DNA of 64,000 bases. It comes from Algoriphagus limi (GTDB lineage: Bacteria > Bacteroidota > Bacteroidia > Cytophagales > Cyclobacteriaceae). The stretch spans positions 1,372,296 to 1,436,295 of the forward strand of contig NZ_JANWGH010000001.1 in NCBI RefSeq assembly GCF_024919275.1, in the 5' to 3' direction. A program made the translations under genes and the position numbers. The notes beneath the pieces were generated by a model. That model was not told the DNA's origin. It saw nothing but the letters and a program-made list of their open reading frames with translations, and searched no databases. Shown one piece after another: positions 54,821-63,227 of the stretch. Within the stretch, counting starts at the first letter, position 1; every line of letters begins with the position of its first letter.

Positions 54821-55438
54821 TCAGTTTTTTGCCAGCTTCTTCAAAGCCACATTGACCTGAGAAAGTGGATATCCTCCTAAAATCCCACGAAAAGAACCGG
54901 AAGGATGAATAACCACAAAACTTCCGCATGGATAAGGATATTTAAAAAATTGATTTCGGAAAACATCATCTGGATCCTCTCGCCAAGAAATCAACCCTTC
55001 ATATTTTTCCAATCCACTAGGCTCCAAATAAATATAAATCGGTTCGGTAGCTCCATATTTTTCAGCCCATTTGAGAAGGGTTTTATGTTCTTTTTGGAAG
55101 GAAGTTGCATTATTTCCTAGACCAGAGGAATTGCATTCATCTTTTCCCGGATAGTAAATCACAAGGAGCATTTTACCCTCTTGAAAAGCCTTCAATTGCC
55201 CCGTTTTTTCATAAAAAATTCGCGGATTATCTACCAATCCAACAGGCATCCGATGAACCAGCATCTTACCACCTTTTCCATCAGGAATTCCAAAATAAGG
55301 TCCTTCGAGAATCTGCTGCTCAAAAAAATCCCTACTAATTTCCCTACCTAGTTCATCACGATATCCAGTTTGTGCTGAAGAGTAAACTGGTCCAAGAAGG
55401 AAAACTAGAAAAAAACATACTTTCAGGAAGGATGACAT
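54821..55438 (-). CDS. Exported thioredoxin-like protein without a CxxC motif
   Basis: 205 residues. Signal peptide ending VYSSAQ. Candidate thioredoxin-like elements (KMLLVIYYPGKDECNSSG, ATEPIYIYLEP, GSFVVIHPSGSFRGILGGYPLSQV) but no C-x-x-C; two Cys are far apart (DECNSS near 104 and YPCGSF near 176). Perhaps a redox-inactive partner of the TlpA-like protein downstream. Identity remains unknown. Confidence 0.7.
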   Translation of the reverse strand: MSSFLKVCFFLVFLLGPVYSSAQTGYRDELGREISRDFFEQQILEGPYFGIPDGKGGKMLVHRMPVGLVDNPRIFYEKTGQLKAFQEGKMLLVIYYPGKDECNSSGLGNNATSFQKEHKTLLKWAEKYGATEPIYIYLEPSGLEKYEGLISWREDPDDVFRNQFFKYPYPCGSFVVIHPSGSFRGILGGYPLSQVNVALKKLAKN

Positions 55439-55493
55439 ATTGTCAATAAAATCTAGGATTTGAATATCACAAACCTAATTAATCGAAATAAGA

Positions 55494-56636
55494 TCACATC
55501 AGACTAAATGCTCCTTTAGTCAAGATCATCGCGTTTTCATCCAATTCAGAAAGTGGGATAACTTCCACAAATCTGTTTTTTGAAATCCCTACTTTTACTT
55601 TAATCGGTTCCAATTCAAAACCAGTTTCAGTTTTGGATTTTTGAATTAAAATAAAATTCTCATCCTCCACTTCGACGACTGCTGTTTCAGGTAAAACTTT
55701 CACCAATCGATCTTCCAAGTCCAACTCTGCTTCGACATACATTCCTGGGACCAAGGACTTCTCTAACTCATCATCTAAAATATGAGCATGAATCAATACC
55801 TGTCGATCCTCATTGATGGATTGACTGATAACATATATTTCAGCCATGATTTCCTGAACATCCAGATCAGGGATTGAAATCCTAACTTTTTGACCAGTCT
55901 TGATTTTTGCAGCATCTTTTTCATATGCGATCAATTCGATATGCAGATGATCTCGATTCAATAAAGTAAGGGCACGGCTTGTTTCACTGATATATGCTCC
56001 GGGAACCACATCGATGGTTTCCACAAAGCCATTAATCGGTGAAAATACAGGGATTTTTGAGCGGATATTTTCAGGCTGAAGTGCATCTACATTGATGGAC
56101 AACATAGCCAATTGCTTGGTTAATCCAGCCAACTTTGCCTGAGTGGTTTTGTACTCTGCTTCAGCTTTCAAAAAGTTCTTTTGAGCGGAAATCTGCTCAG
56201 AATACAAGGTCTTTTGGCGCTCATATTCAGCTTGCAAGTAATCCAATTGCCCTTTCGATTCTAGATATTCCTGCTGCAAGCGAACAAACTCTGGATTTTC
56301 CAAATAGAAGAGAATTTGACCTTTTTTGATTTGCTGACCTTCAATCAGTTTGAGATCGGAAACATAGCCCCCATAGATGGCAGTAATTTCCTGTCTGCCC
56401 TCTGTAGGCACCCGAACCATTCCCAGTAAGCTTAAATGCTCGGAGAAATTCCGCTCCTCGAAATTTCCCCAAGTCATATTCAATGCCGCAAATTGCGCAT
56501 TGGAAAGTTCAATCTGCTCGACTGAAGCGACTGCTTCTTCTACTTCTATTCCCTCCATTTCATTGGAAGAATTTCCACAGGAAAACAAAACAGAGAAGGT
56601 AAAAAGCGATGTGATATATGGAATAATTTTTTTCAT
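55494..56636 (-). CDS. Heavy-metal RND efflux adaptor (CusB/CzcB-like)
   Basis: 380 residues. Lipobox VLFSCGNS, Cys at residue 20. HlyD-type plan: YGGYVSDLKLIEGQQIKKGQILFYLENPE (near residue 90), coiled coil at about 115-160, PINGFVETIDVVPGAYISE (near 195), then a beta-barrel. No His/Met-rich N-terminal metal-binding strand is present. It shares one base with the stop of the pump gene (TGATG). Last gene of the metal-resistance operon. Confidence 0.93.
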   Translation of the reverse strand: MKKIIPYITSLFTFSVLFSCGNSSNEMEGIEVEEAVASVEQIELSNAQFAALNMTWGNFEERNFSEHLSLLGMVRVPTEGRQEITAIYGGYVSDLKLIEGQQIKKGQILFYLENPEFVRLQQEYLESKGQLDYLQAEYERQKTLYSEQISAQKNFLKAEAEYKTTQAKLAGLTKQLAMLSINVDALQPENIRSKIPVFSPINGFVETIDVVPGAYISETSRALTLLNRDHLHIELIAYEKDAAKIKTGQKVRISIPDLDVQEIMAEIYVISQSINEDRQVLIHAHILDDELEKSLVPGMYVEAELDLEDRLVKVLPETAVVEVEDENFILIQKSKTETGFELEPIKVKVGISKNRFVEVIPLSELDENAMILTKGAFSLM

Positions 56637-59600
56637 CAGATAGAAAGATAAATGAGTTCTAGGGTAGCCAATTGGTATTCAAGTTTACTTTCCAGGTATT
56701 GGATCCGAATATTTCGGGAATTTTCTAGCAGTTGAACGAATTGAAGGAAATCGATCTCCCCCTCTTGAAAAGATCGGCTTGCCTGGGTCTCAAGTTGATC
56801 AGCCAAGTTTCGTCCCTCTTCTTGATAATACTCCAGGACACTTTGGGCTTTTTGAATTTGCTTTTCCAATTGGGCCTTTTTCGCTTCCAAAGACATTACT
56901 AATGCCGATGCCTCCAGCTCCAGCTGTTCTTCATAAATACTAGCTGCTTTTACTTTGGATTTATAAGACCCAAAAAACAAAGGAACTGTCACACCGGCCT
57001 GAAAACCAGGATAAACTCGGGCTTCAGGACCTGGGTTGGTACCTCGGAAAAGTTCGAAATTCAAATCCGGAAGCATAACCCTTCTTACTTCTTTGACAGC
57101 AAAAGAGGCTTGTTTTTGTTGGGCTTCCATCCAAAGTTCCATAGGATGAACGGGATTCTCCAAATTCAATAATTCCAAATCAGGTTCTTCCTCTTCCAAA
57201 ATCAAGGTGTCAGTGGTATTAAGTAGCCGCTGAAGGCTAATCAGGGAAGTAGCAAAATCCTGTCTAGCAGCCCTCAATCTTAAACCAACTTCCTGTAATT
57301 TGCTTTCTGCTGTCAGTTTTTCCAAGAGATTACTTTCACCCAATTCAAAACGTCGGCTTGCTGCTCTAGCAAATTGACCGTAAAGGCTATCCAAATAGTA
57401 TAAATTTCGAATAGACTCCCTCCAATAAAATGTCTGCACGTAAGCCATCCCCACAGCCTTCTCCACTTCCCGCTTCTTTAGCAAAAATTCCGCATTGGTT
57501 TTCTCAGTTTGAGCTCTAAAAATTGCTGTCCGAGCTCCATAAACAGAAGGAAACTCTAATTGCTGTTGAACTCTCCATACCCGATTATAAATACCATTTT
57601 CAGCAATATCGTTTTTGTCATAGCCATAAGAAACCGAGGTTTTACCTATATCCCAACCTGCCCCGATCAATGATTCCGAGCGATCAATTGCCTTTCGGGA
57701 AGATTGAAGGTCCACGTTCTGTTCATTAGCTAATTGAATAGCTTGTTGAAGTGAAATAGATGAGCTTTCCTGCCCAAAAACCGGGGCAAGTGTTACCATA
57801 AAAAGAACCAAAAATGCTCCAAGATTTTTGCCTGATCCACTCAATGAAATTTTGGTTTGATGAAACATGTAATAAAGAACCGGCAATACGAGTAAGGTCA
57901 ATAAGGTAGCAGAAACCAATCCGCCGACAACCACCGTTGCCAAAGGCCTTTGAACTTCTGCTCCTGCAGAACCGGAAACCGCCATTGGCAAAAAGCCCAA
58001 TGCAGCTGCTGAAGCCGTCAAAAGAACAGGTCGAAGTCGCTCTTTGGCTCCAAAAATCACTAGATCACGCACAGAATCGAATTTGGATTCCAAAGATTTG
58101 AAATGCTCGATCAACACGATTCCATTCAAAACAGCAATCCCGAATAGTGCGATAAAGCCCACTCCTGCCGAAATACTGAATGGCATATCCCGCACCCAAA
58201 GCAATAACACTCCTCCGATGGCTGAAAGCGGAATAGCTGAATAAATCATCAGGGCATCCTTGCTGGATGAAAAAGCGAAATACAACAGGATAAAAATCAA
58301 AACCAATGCTACCGGAACAGCGATTAGAAGTCTAGAACGCGCCTGCTGAAGGTTTTCAAATTGTCCCCCATAGTCCACTCGATAGCCTTCCGGGAGGACA
58401 ATTCGCTGCCCAATGATCTGCTGAATATCATCCACCACAGACTGCAAATCCCGATTTCGAACATTCACACTGACCACTACCCTTCTTTGAGTATTATCAC
58501 GGGAAATTTTAGCTGGGCCTTTTGTGTAGGATATATCTGCTAATTCTGAAAAAGGAATGGAGCGACCGTCTGAAAGCTTGACGGTAGTATTCTGTAAACT
58601 TTGAAGATCTTTTCTGAAATCCTTATCAAATCGGACTACCAAATCAAATTGACGCTCTCCTTCGAAAACTGTTCCTGCAGCTTCGCCCGCAAATCCCATA
58701 GTAACGATGGAATTCAAATCAGAAATATTGAGACCGTATTTGGCGATTTTAGAGCGGTCATATTCAATTTTCATTTGAGGCAGACCGTCCACTTTTTCTA
58801 AAATGATATCAGCTGCACCTTCAACATTTTGAATTGCTGCCTCCACTTCCTGACCTAACCGAAGCAATTCATCTAAATCTTCCCCAAAAATCTTAATCGC
58901 TAAATCTGCCCGAACACCCGTAATCAATTCATTGAACCGCATTTCTATGGGTTGGGTAAATTCAAAATCCAAACCTGGAATGATTTCTAATGCTTCTTTG
59001 AATTTGTCCGCCAATTCATCTTTAGTCTCGACAGTAGTCCACTCACTTGGAGGATGTAAAGTCACGATCACATCACTTTCCTCCATGGACATAGGATCAG
59101 TTGGGATTTCGGCTGCGCCGATACGAGTTACGACTTGTTTTACTTCCGGAAATTCTAGAAGAATCTTCTCAATACTTGTAATTGTCTCAACAGTACTGTT
59201 AAGGGAAGTCCCTGTTTTCAATACAGGTTGAATTACAAAATCTCCTTCATCAAGAGTAGGAACAAATTCCGAACCCATGGTTGAGAAAATCAAAATTGCG
59301 GAAATCAAAATCCCTACGGCAAAAAGAAGAACAGCTTTTCCATGGTCCAAAGCCCATCGAAGTGTGGGATCATAGGCTTTATTGATAGCCTTGATTATCC
59401 GAACTGAAATATTCTTGGGGCCTTGAACAGTAGATTTCAAGAAAAGCGAAGAGGCCACAGGGACATAAGTCAATCCTAAAATCATTGCTCCAATCAAAGC
59501 AAAGCTGAATACTTCAGCCATAGGTCGAAACATTTTTCCTTCAACCCCTGAAAGCGAAAGGATAGGAATAAAGACAATGATGATGATAATCTGACCAAAG

Positions 59601-60961
59601 ATGGCGGAATGCATCATTTTGGAAGATCCCTCGAAGGAAATTTTATCTCGCTCGAACTTTCGATCTTCTTTCGCCAAACCTGATAAAATTTCTGAGGACT
59701 TTGTGAATCGATAGGCGATATACTCTACGATAATTACCGCTCCATCAATGATAATCCCAAAGTCAATCGCTCCTAAGCTCATCAAATTTGCATCTACGCC
59801 AAAAATGAACATAAGCGAAAGTGCAAAAAGCAAACTGAGCGGGATAACAGAAGCGACCACCAAACCCGATCGCAAATTCCCCAACAACAAAACCACTACA
59901 AAAACCACGATCAAACAACCTAAAATCAGGTTTTCAGCGATCGTGAAAGTAGTTCGACCAATCAATTCAGATCGGTCCAAAAACCCATTGATATAAATCC
60001 CCTCAGGAAGAGACCCTTCAATTTCGGATATCCGTTCGCGTACTAGATCGATGGTTCGCTTAGAGTCTGCTCCCTTTAACATCATGATCTGACCTAATAC
60101 TTTTTCACCTTCACCATTTGCAGTAATGGCTCCAAATCGATTGGCAGCACCAAAGCCGACCGTGGCAATATCCCGGATGAAAATCGGTACTCCCGAACGG
60201 GTTGTTACCACAATTTGACCTATGTCATCCAAAGAAGTCGTTAATCCCTCACCTCGGATAAAGTAGCTTTGATTGCTTTTTTCTATGTATCCTCCACCGG
60301 CTACTGAGTTGTTTTTCTGAAGAGCTGTGAAAACTTCCTCAATACTCAAATCCATCGCACGCAAACGCTCAGGATTTATGGCAACTTCATATTGTTTCAA
60401 AAAGCCTCCCCAAGTATTCACTTCTACTACTCCAGGAATTCCTGCTAATTGACGTCGGACAACCCAATCCTGAATCGTTCGCAAATCAGTAATGGAGTAT
60501 TGATCTTCATAGCCGGGTTTTACGTCGATAATATATTGGTAAATCTCGCCAAGGCCGGTTGAGATCGGTCCCATAAAAGGACTTCCAAAACCTTCTGGAA
60601 TCCGTTCTTGAGCAATTTTGATTCGCTCAGCGATCAATTGTCGGGGTAAATAGGTCCCCAAGTCATCTTCAAAAACGATGGTTACTACTGAAAGCCCAAA
60701 TTTCGAAATGGAGCGGATTTCTTTCACCCCAGGCAAATTTGCCATCTCCAATTCTACCGGGTAAGTGAGGTATTTTTCTACATCCTCAGTAGCTAAATTG
60801 CGGGAGGTAGTGATTACCTGAACCTGATTATTGGTTACATCAGGTACTGCACCAATGGGAATATTTGTGAGGGAATAAATACCAAATCCAATCCATAAAA
60901 GGATAAAAATGCCGATTAGTAGCTTATTGGCTAAACTCCATCGGATAATCGAATCTAACAT
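56636..60961 (-). CDS. CzcA/CusA-type heavy-metal RND pump fused to a TolC-like channel domain
   Basis: 1441 residues. Residues 1-1040 are an HME-RND pump: DFGIIIDGAVIIVEY near 399-413 is the proton-relay segment of the divalent-cation (Zn/Co/Ni) subclass (usually ending VEN), rather than the Cu/Ag type. Residues about 1042-1062 are a hydrophobic segment ending PVFGQ, like a signal-peptide cleavage site. Residues about 1064-1441 are a TolC-type outer-membrane factor (ISLQQAIQLANEQNVDLQSS). It is the third gene of the operon, 80 bp after the kinase. A repeat array lies in that gap. Confidence 0.93.
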   Translation of the reverse strand: MLDSIIRWSLANKLLIGIFILLWIGFGIYSLTNIPIGAVPDVTNNQVQVITTSRNLATEDVEKYLTYPVELEMANLPGVKEIRSISKFGLSVVTIVFEDDLGTYLPRQLIAERIKIAQERIPEGFGSPFMGPISTGLGEIYQYIIDVKPGYEDQYSITDLRTIQDWVVRRQLAGIPGVVEVNTWGGFLKQYEVAINPERLRAMDLSIEEVFTALQKNNSVAGGGYIEKSNQSYFIRGEGLTTSLDDIGQIVVTTRSGVPIFIRDIATVGFGAANRFGAITANGEGEKVLGQIMMLKGADSKRTIDLVRERISEIEGSLPEGIYINGFLDRSELIGRTTFTIAENLILGCLIVVFVVVLLLGNLRSGLVVASVIPLSLLFALSLMFIFGVDANLMSLGAIDFGIIIDGAVIIVEYIAYRFTKSSEILSGLAKEDRKFERDKISFEGSSKMMHSAIFGQIIIIIVFIPILSLSGVEGKMFRPMAEVFSFALIGAMILGLTYVPVASSLFLKSTVQGPKNISVRIIKAINKAYDPTLRWALDHGKAVLLFAVGILISAILIFSTMGSEFVPTLDEGDFVIQPVLKTGTSLNSTVETITSIEKILLEFPEVKQVVTRIGAAEIPTDPMSMEESDVIVTLHPPSEWTTVETKDELADKFKEALEIIPGLDFEFTQPIEMRFNELITGVRADLAIKIFGEDLDELLRLGQEVEAAIQNVEGAADIILEKVDGLPQMKIEYDRSKIAKYGLNISDLNSIVTMGFAGEAAGTVFEGERQFDLVVRFDKDFRKDLQSLQNTTVKLSDGRSIPFSELADISYTKGPAKISRDNTQRRVVVSVNVRNRDLQSVVDDIQQIIGQRIVLPEGYRVDYGGQFENLQQARSRLLIAVPVALVLIFILLYFAFSSSKDALMIYSAIPLSAIGGVLLLWVRDMPFSISAGVGFIALFGIAVLNGIVLIEHFKSLESKFDSVRDLVIFGAKERLRPVLLTASAAALGFLPMAVSGSAGAEVQRPLATVVVGGLVSATLLTLLVLPVLYYMFHQTKISLSGSGKNLGAFLVLFMVTLAPVFGQESSSISLQQAIQLANEQNVDLQSSRKAIDRSESLIGAGWDIGKTSVSYGYDKNDIAENGIYNRVWRVQQQLEFPSVYGARTAIFRAQTEKTNAEFLLKKREVEKAVGMAYVQTFYWRESIRNLYYLDSLYGQFARAASRRFELGESNLLEKLTAESKLQEVGLRLRAARQDFATSLISLQRLLNTTDTLILEEEEPDLELLNLENPVHPMELWMEAQQKQASFAVKEVRRVMLPDLNFELFRGTNPGPEARVYPGFQAGVTVPLFFGSYKSKVKAASIYEEQLELEASALVMSLEAKKAQLEKQIQKAQSVLEYYQEEGRNLADQLETQASRSFQEGEIDFLQFVQLLENSRNIRIQYLESKLEYQLATLELIYLSI

Positions 60962-61000
60962 AGGTCAGTCTCTGTTCTTTAACAAAGATGCCTACCTTCT

Positions 61001-61041
61001 CTTAGGTTTGATTTAGGATATTCTTAAGATTTCCTTAAAAT
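61001..61041 (-). promoter_or_regulatory. Four direct repeats with 11 bp period before the metal pump gene
   Basis: TTAGG at 61002 and 61013, TTAAG at 61024, TTAAA at 61035: exact 11 bp steps (given on the plus strand). Tandem direct repeats of this period are the binding pattern of OmpR/PhoB-family regulators, and such a regulator is encoded two genes upstream. Probably controls a separate promoter for the pump. Confidence 0.65.
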
Positions 61042-62418
61042 TCAGGTATTCCAAAGCAAGCGGAACTTACTTCCTTTGTCTTCTTCACTTTCAACCGAAA
61101 TCTGAATATTCAATTCATCGCAAAGCTTTTTAACGATTGCCAAGCCCAATCCAGCTCCAGGCTTTCTACTTCCCAAAACGCTATCTCCTCTATAAAAAGG
61201 ATCAAAAATCCGCTTTTGATCTTCCATTGAAATACCAGGGCCTCTATCCTCTACCTCAAGAAAAACCTCTTTCCCATCTTTTCCTAAAATGACCTCAATG
61301 GGCTTTGATTCATCAGCATATTTGATTGAGTTATCTACCAAATTGTCTAAAATAATCTGAAGCGATTTTTCATTGGTCTTTAAAAAAATAGGATGGCCCA
61401 CTTGTGGAAGAAAATTGATTTCTCGGTCTGTATTTAGCTTTTTCTGAAAAACATAATCCTCACAAAACGCCAAGAGATCTAGCTCCTCCAAGATGATTGA
61501 CTGACCGCTTTCCACCCTAGCCAACACCAACAATTGCTCAATAGTGGCCGTCATCCGGTCAATACTTTGCAAAGCCAGCTGGATTTTTTGCTGATATTCT
61601 TCTTGAGTTCGAGGCTTTCGAATCATTACCTCTAGCGTACCACGTAAAACAGAGAGTGGCGTCCGCAACTCGTGGGAAGCATCTGAGGTAAATTGCTTCT
61701 CCCTCTTCAAGGCTTGCTCTAATCTATTGAGCAAATCATTAATGGATCGGGTAAGCTGCTCAATTTCATCATTGGGACCAGAAAGCGGGATTCGCTCATT
61801 CAGATTGGACTGTGTAATTAAATTAGTCTTCTGAATGATCTGCCGAATAGGTTGAATACTCTGATCCGCTTGATTACGCATGATCAGAAAAAGAGAAATC
61901 AAAATCACCGGATACAAAACCAAAAGCACATTCCTCAAGTTAGTTAAGGTTTCCCGGGCGTCCTCAAAAGATTTGGCTACCAACAAATAACCTTCAATCA
62001 TTCCTTGATTGTAAAGCGGAATCTGCATTTGTCTAAGTTCTCTTGACCCAGCTTGAACCGTCCAAGCCTCACCGCTTCCTGCTCGATCCGGAAAAAAACT
62101 AAGATGATTATTGAGCAAATTCGGTGAGCGGTCCATGCTATTTCCCTCTGCATCCACGATTTCAATAAAAATCGGATTCAGTTGAAGTTGGCTGTGCTCT
62201 TCCTCCTGCCATTCTCCTTTATGTATGAAGCGGATTTCTCCATTTACCAAAAAAATCTGGCTTTTATGCTCATCAGTTTCCAGCTGCAGATCTCGATCGA
62301 TATTGGTAACGACTGTCAACCGGACTACCCCATATATGATCGCAAACACCACCAGAATTATCATAGCAGTGGTAGCCGTCAATCTTCGGGCAATCCGCTC
62401 TTTGTATGAAATACTCAT
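61042..62418 (-). CDS. Sensor histidine kinase (CusS-like)
   Basis: 458 residues. Two membrane helices (about 13-35 and 160-180) enclose a periplasmic sensor domain. HAMP region follows, then the HisKA block FTSDASHELRTPLSVLRG (His near 247), the N box ILDNLVDNSIKYA near 360, and G boxes RGPGISM and GAGLGLAIVKKL. It overlaps the response regulator gene by 4 bp. Senses periplasmic metal by analogy with CusS; the sensor domain shows no obvious His/Met cluster. Confidence 0.94.
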   Translation of the reverse strand: MSISYKERIARRLTATTAMIILVVFAIIYGVVRLTVVTNIDRDLQLETDEHKSQIFLVNGEIRFIHKGEWQEEEHSQLQLNPIFIEIVDAEGNSMDRSPNLLNNHLSFFPDRAGSGEAWTVQAGSRELRQMQIPLYNQGMIEGYLLVAKSFEDARETLTNLRNVLLVLYPVILISLFLIMRNQADQSIQPIRQIIQKTNLITQSNLNERIPLSGPNDEIEQLTRSINDLLNRLEQALKREKQFTSDASHELRTPLSVLRGTLEVMIRKPRTQEEYQQKIQLALQSIDRMTATIEQLLVLARVESGQSIILEELDLLAFCEDYVFQKKLNTDREINFLPQVGHPIFLKTNEKSLQIILDNLVDNSIKYADESKPIEVILGKDGKEVFLEVEDRGPGISMEDQKRIFDPFYRGDSVLGSRKPGAGLGLAIVKKLCDELNIQISVESEEDKGSKFRLLWNT

Positions 62419-63083
62419 GGTTCCTTAGCCATATATCCCACTCCCCGAATAGTTTGAATATAGTCTTCTTCCTTATTCAGGTTTAATTTTTTGCGAAGAG
62501 AATTGATATATACGTCAATTACCCCAGTGTTGTATTCAAAATGAATATCCCAGACATGTTCGATGATCCGCGTCCGGCGACAAACCCGATTTTTATTACT
62601 CACCAAATATTCCAAAAGCGCAAATTCCTTTTGAGTAAGGGAAATTTCCTGGCCACTTTTTAATACCTGATGGGCTGCAGGGTTAATTTGAATATCACCG
62701 AGTTCCAGGATTTTTTCGGCAGCTGGATTCTTCCGCAATTGCACTCGGATTCTTTCCAAAAGTTCCTCGAAGTGAAATGGCTTTTTGATATAGTCATTCG
62801 CCCCAGCTTGAAGCCCAAAAACGGTTTCATCCACTGTGTCTTTGGCGGTAAGAAAAATAATGGGAGTTGAAGGCTGCTCCTTTCTAAAAACCCTGGTAAG
62901 TTCAATCCCACTCATTCCGGGTAGCATCCAATCTAAAAGCAACAAGTCATAAGCTCCCGATAAAGCAAGCTCCAGCCCATCCTTTCCGTTATCGGCAACG
63001 TCAACGGCATAACTCTCTTCCTCCAAGCCTTGCTTTAAGAAATTGGAAATTCCCGGTTCATCTTCCACAACGAGTATTCTCAT
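62415..63083 (-). CDS. OmpR-family response regulator (CusR-like)
   Basis: 222 residues. Receiver domain: EDEP (residues 7-10), phospho-acceptor Asp in LLLLDWMLPG near 51, FLTAKD near 78, KPF near 101. C-terminal winged helix: LTQKEFALLEYLVSNKNRVCRRTRIIEHVWD, TGVIDVYINSLRKKLN and TIRGVGY. First gene of the operon. Likely binds the 11 bp direct repeats at 61001-61041 and perhaps 63128-63149. Confidence 0.95.
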   Translation of the reverse strand: MRILVVEDEPGISNFLKQGLEEESYAVDVADNGKDGLELALSGAYDLLLLDWMLPGMSGIELTRVFRKEQPSTPIIFLTAKDTVDETVFGLQAGANDYIKKPFHFEELLERIRVQLRKNPAAEKILELGDIQINPAAHQVLKSGQEISLTQKEFALLEYLVSNKNRVCRRTRIIEHVWDIHFEYNTGVIDVYINSLRKKLNLNKEEDYIQTIRGVGYMAKEP

Positions 63084-63127
63084 ACCCTAAAATTTCGGGA
63101 ATTTTGGGAAAAAGGAAGCTTATTTAG

Positions 63128-63149
63128 CTTAAAGTTTACTTAATTTTTA
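63128..63149 (-). promoter_or_regulatory. Two 11 bp direct repeats upstream of the response regulator gene
   Basis: CTTAAAGTTTA (63128-63138) and CTTAATTTTTA (63139-63149), matching at 9 of 11 positions and sharing the TTAA core and 11 bp step of the array in front of the pump. Possible autoregulation site. Confidence 0.4.
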
Positions 63150-63227
63150 AAAAGCTTGACTTCGAAAGGATTAAAAAAGGACCTGAAAAAAGGTGATTTC
63201 ATAGATTTAGAAAACAACTTGAAAGAT

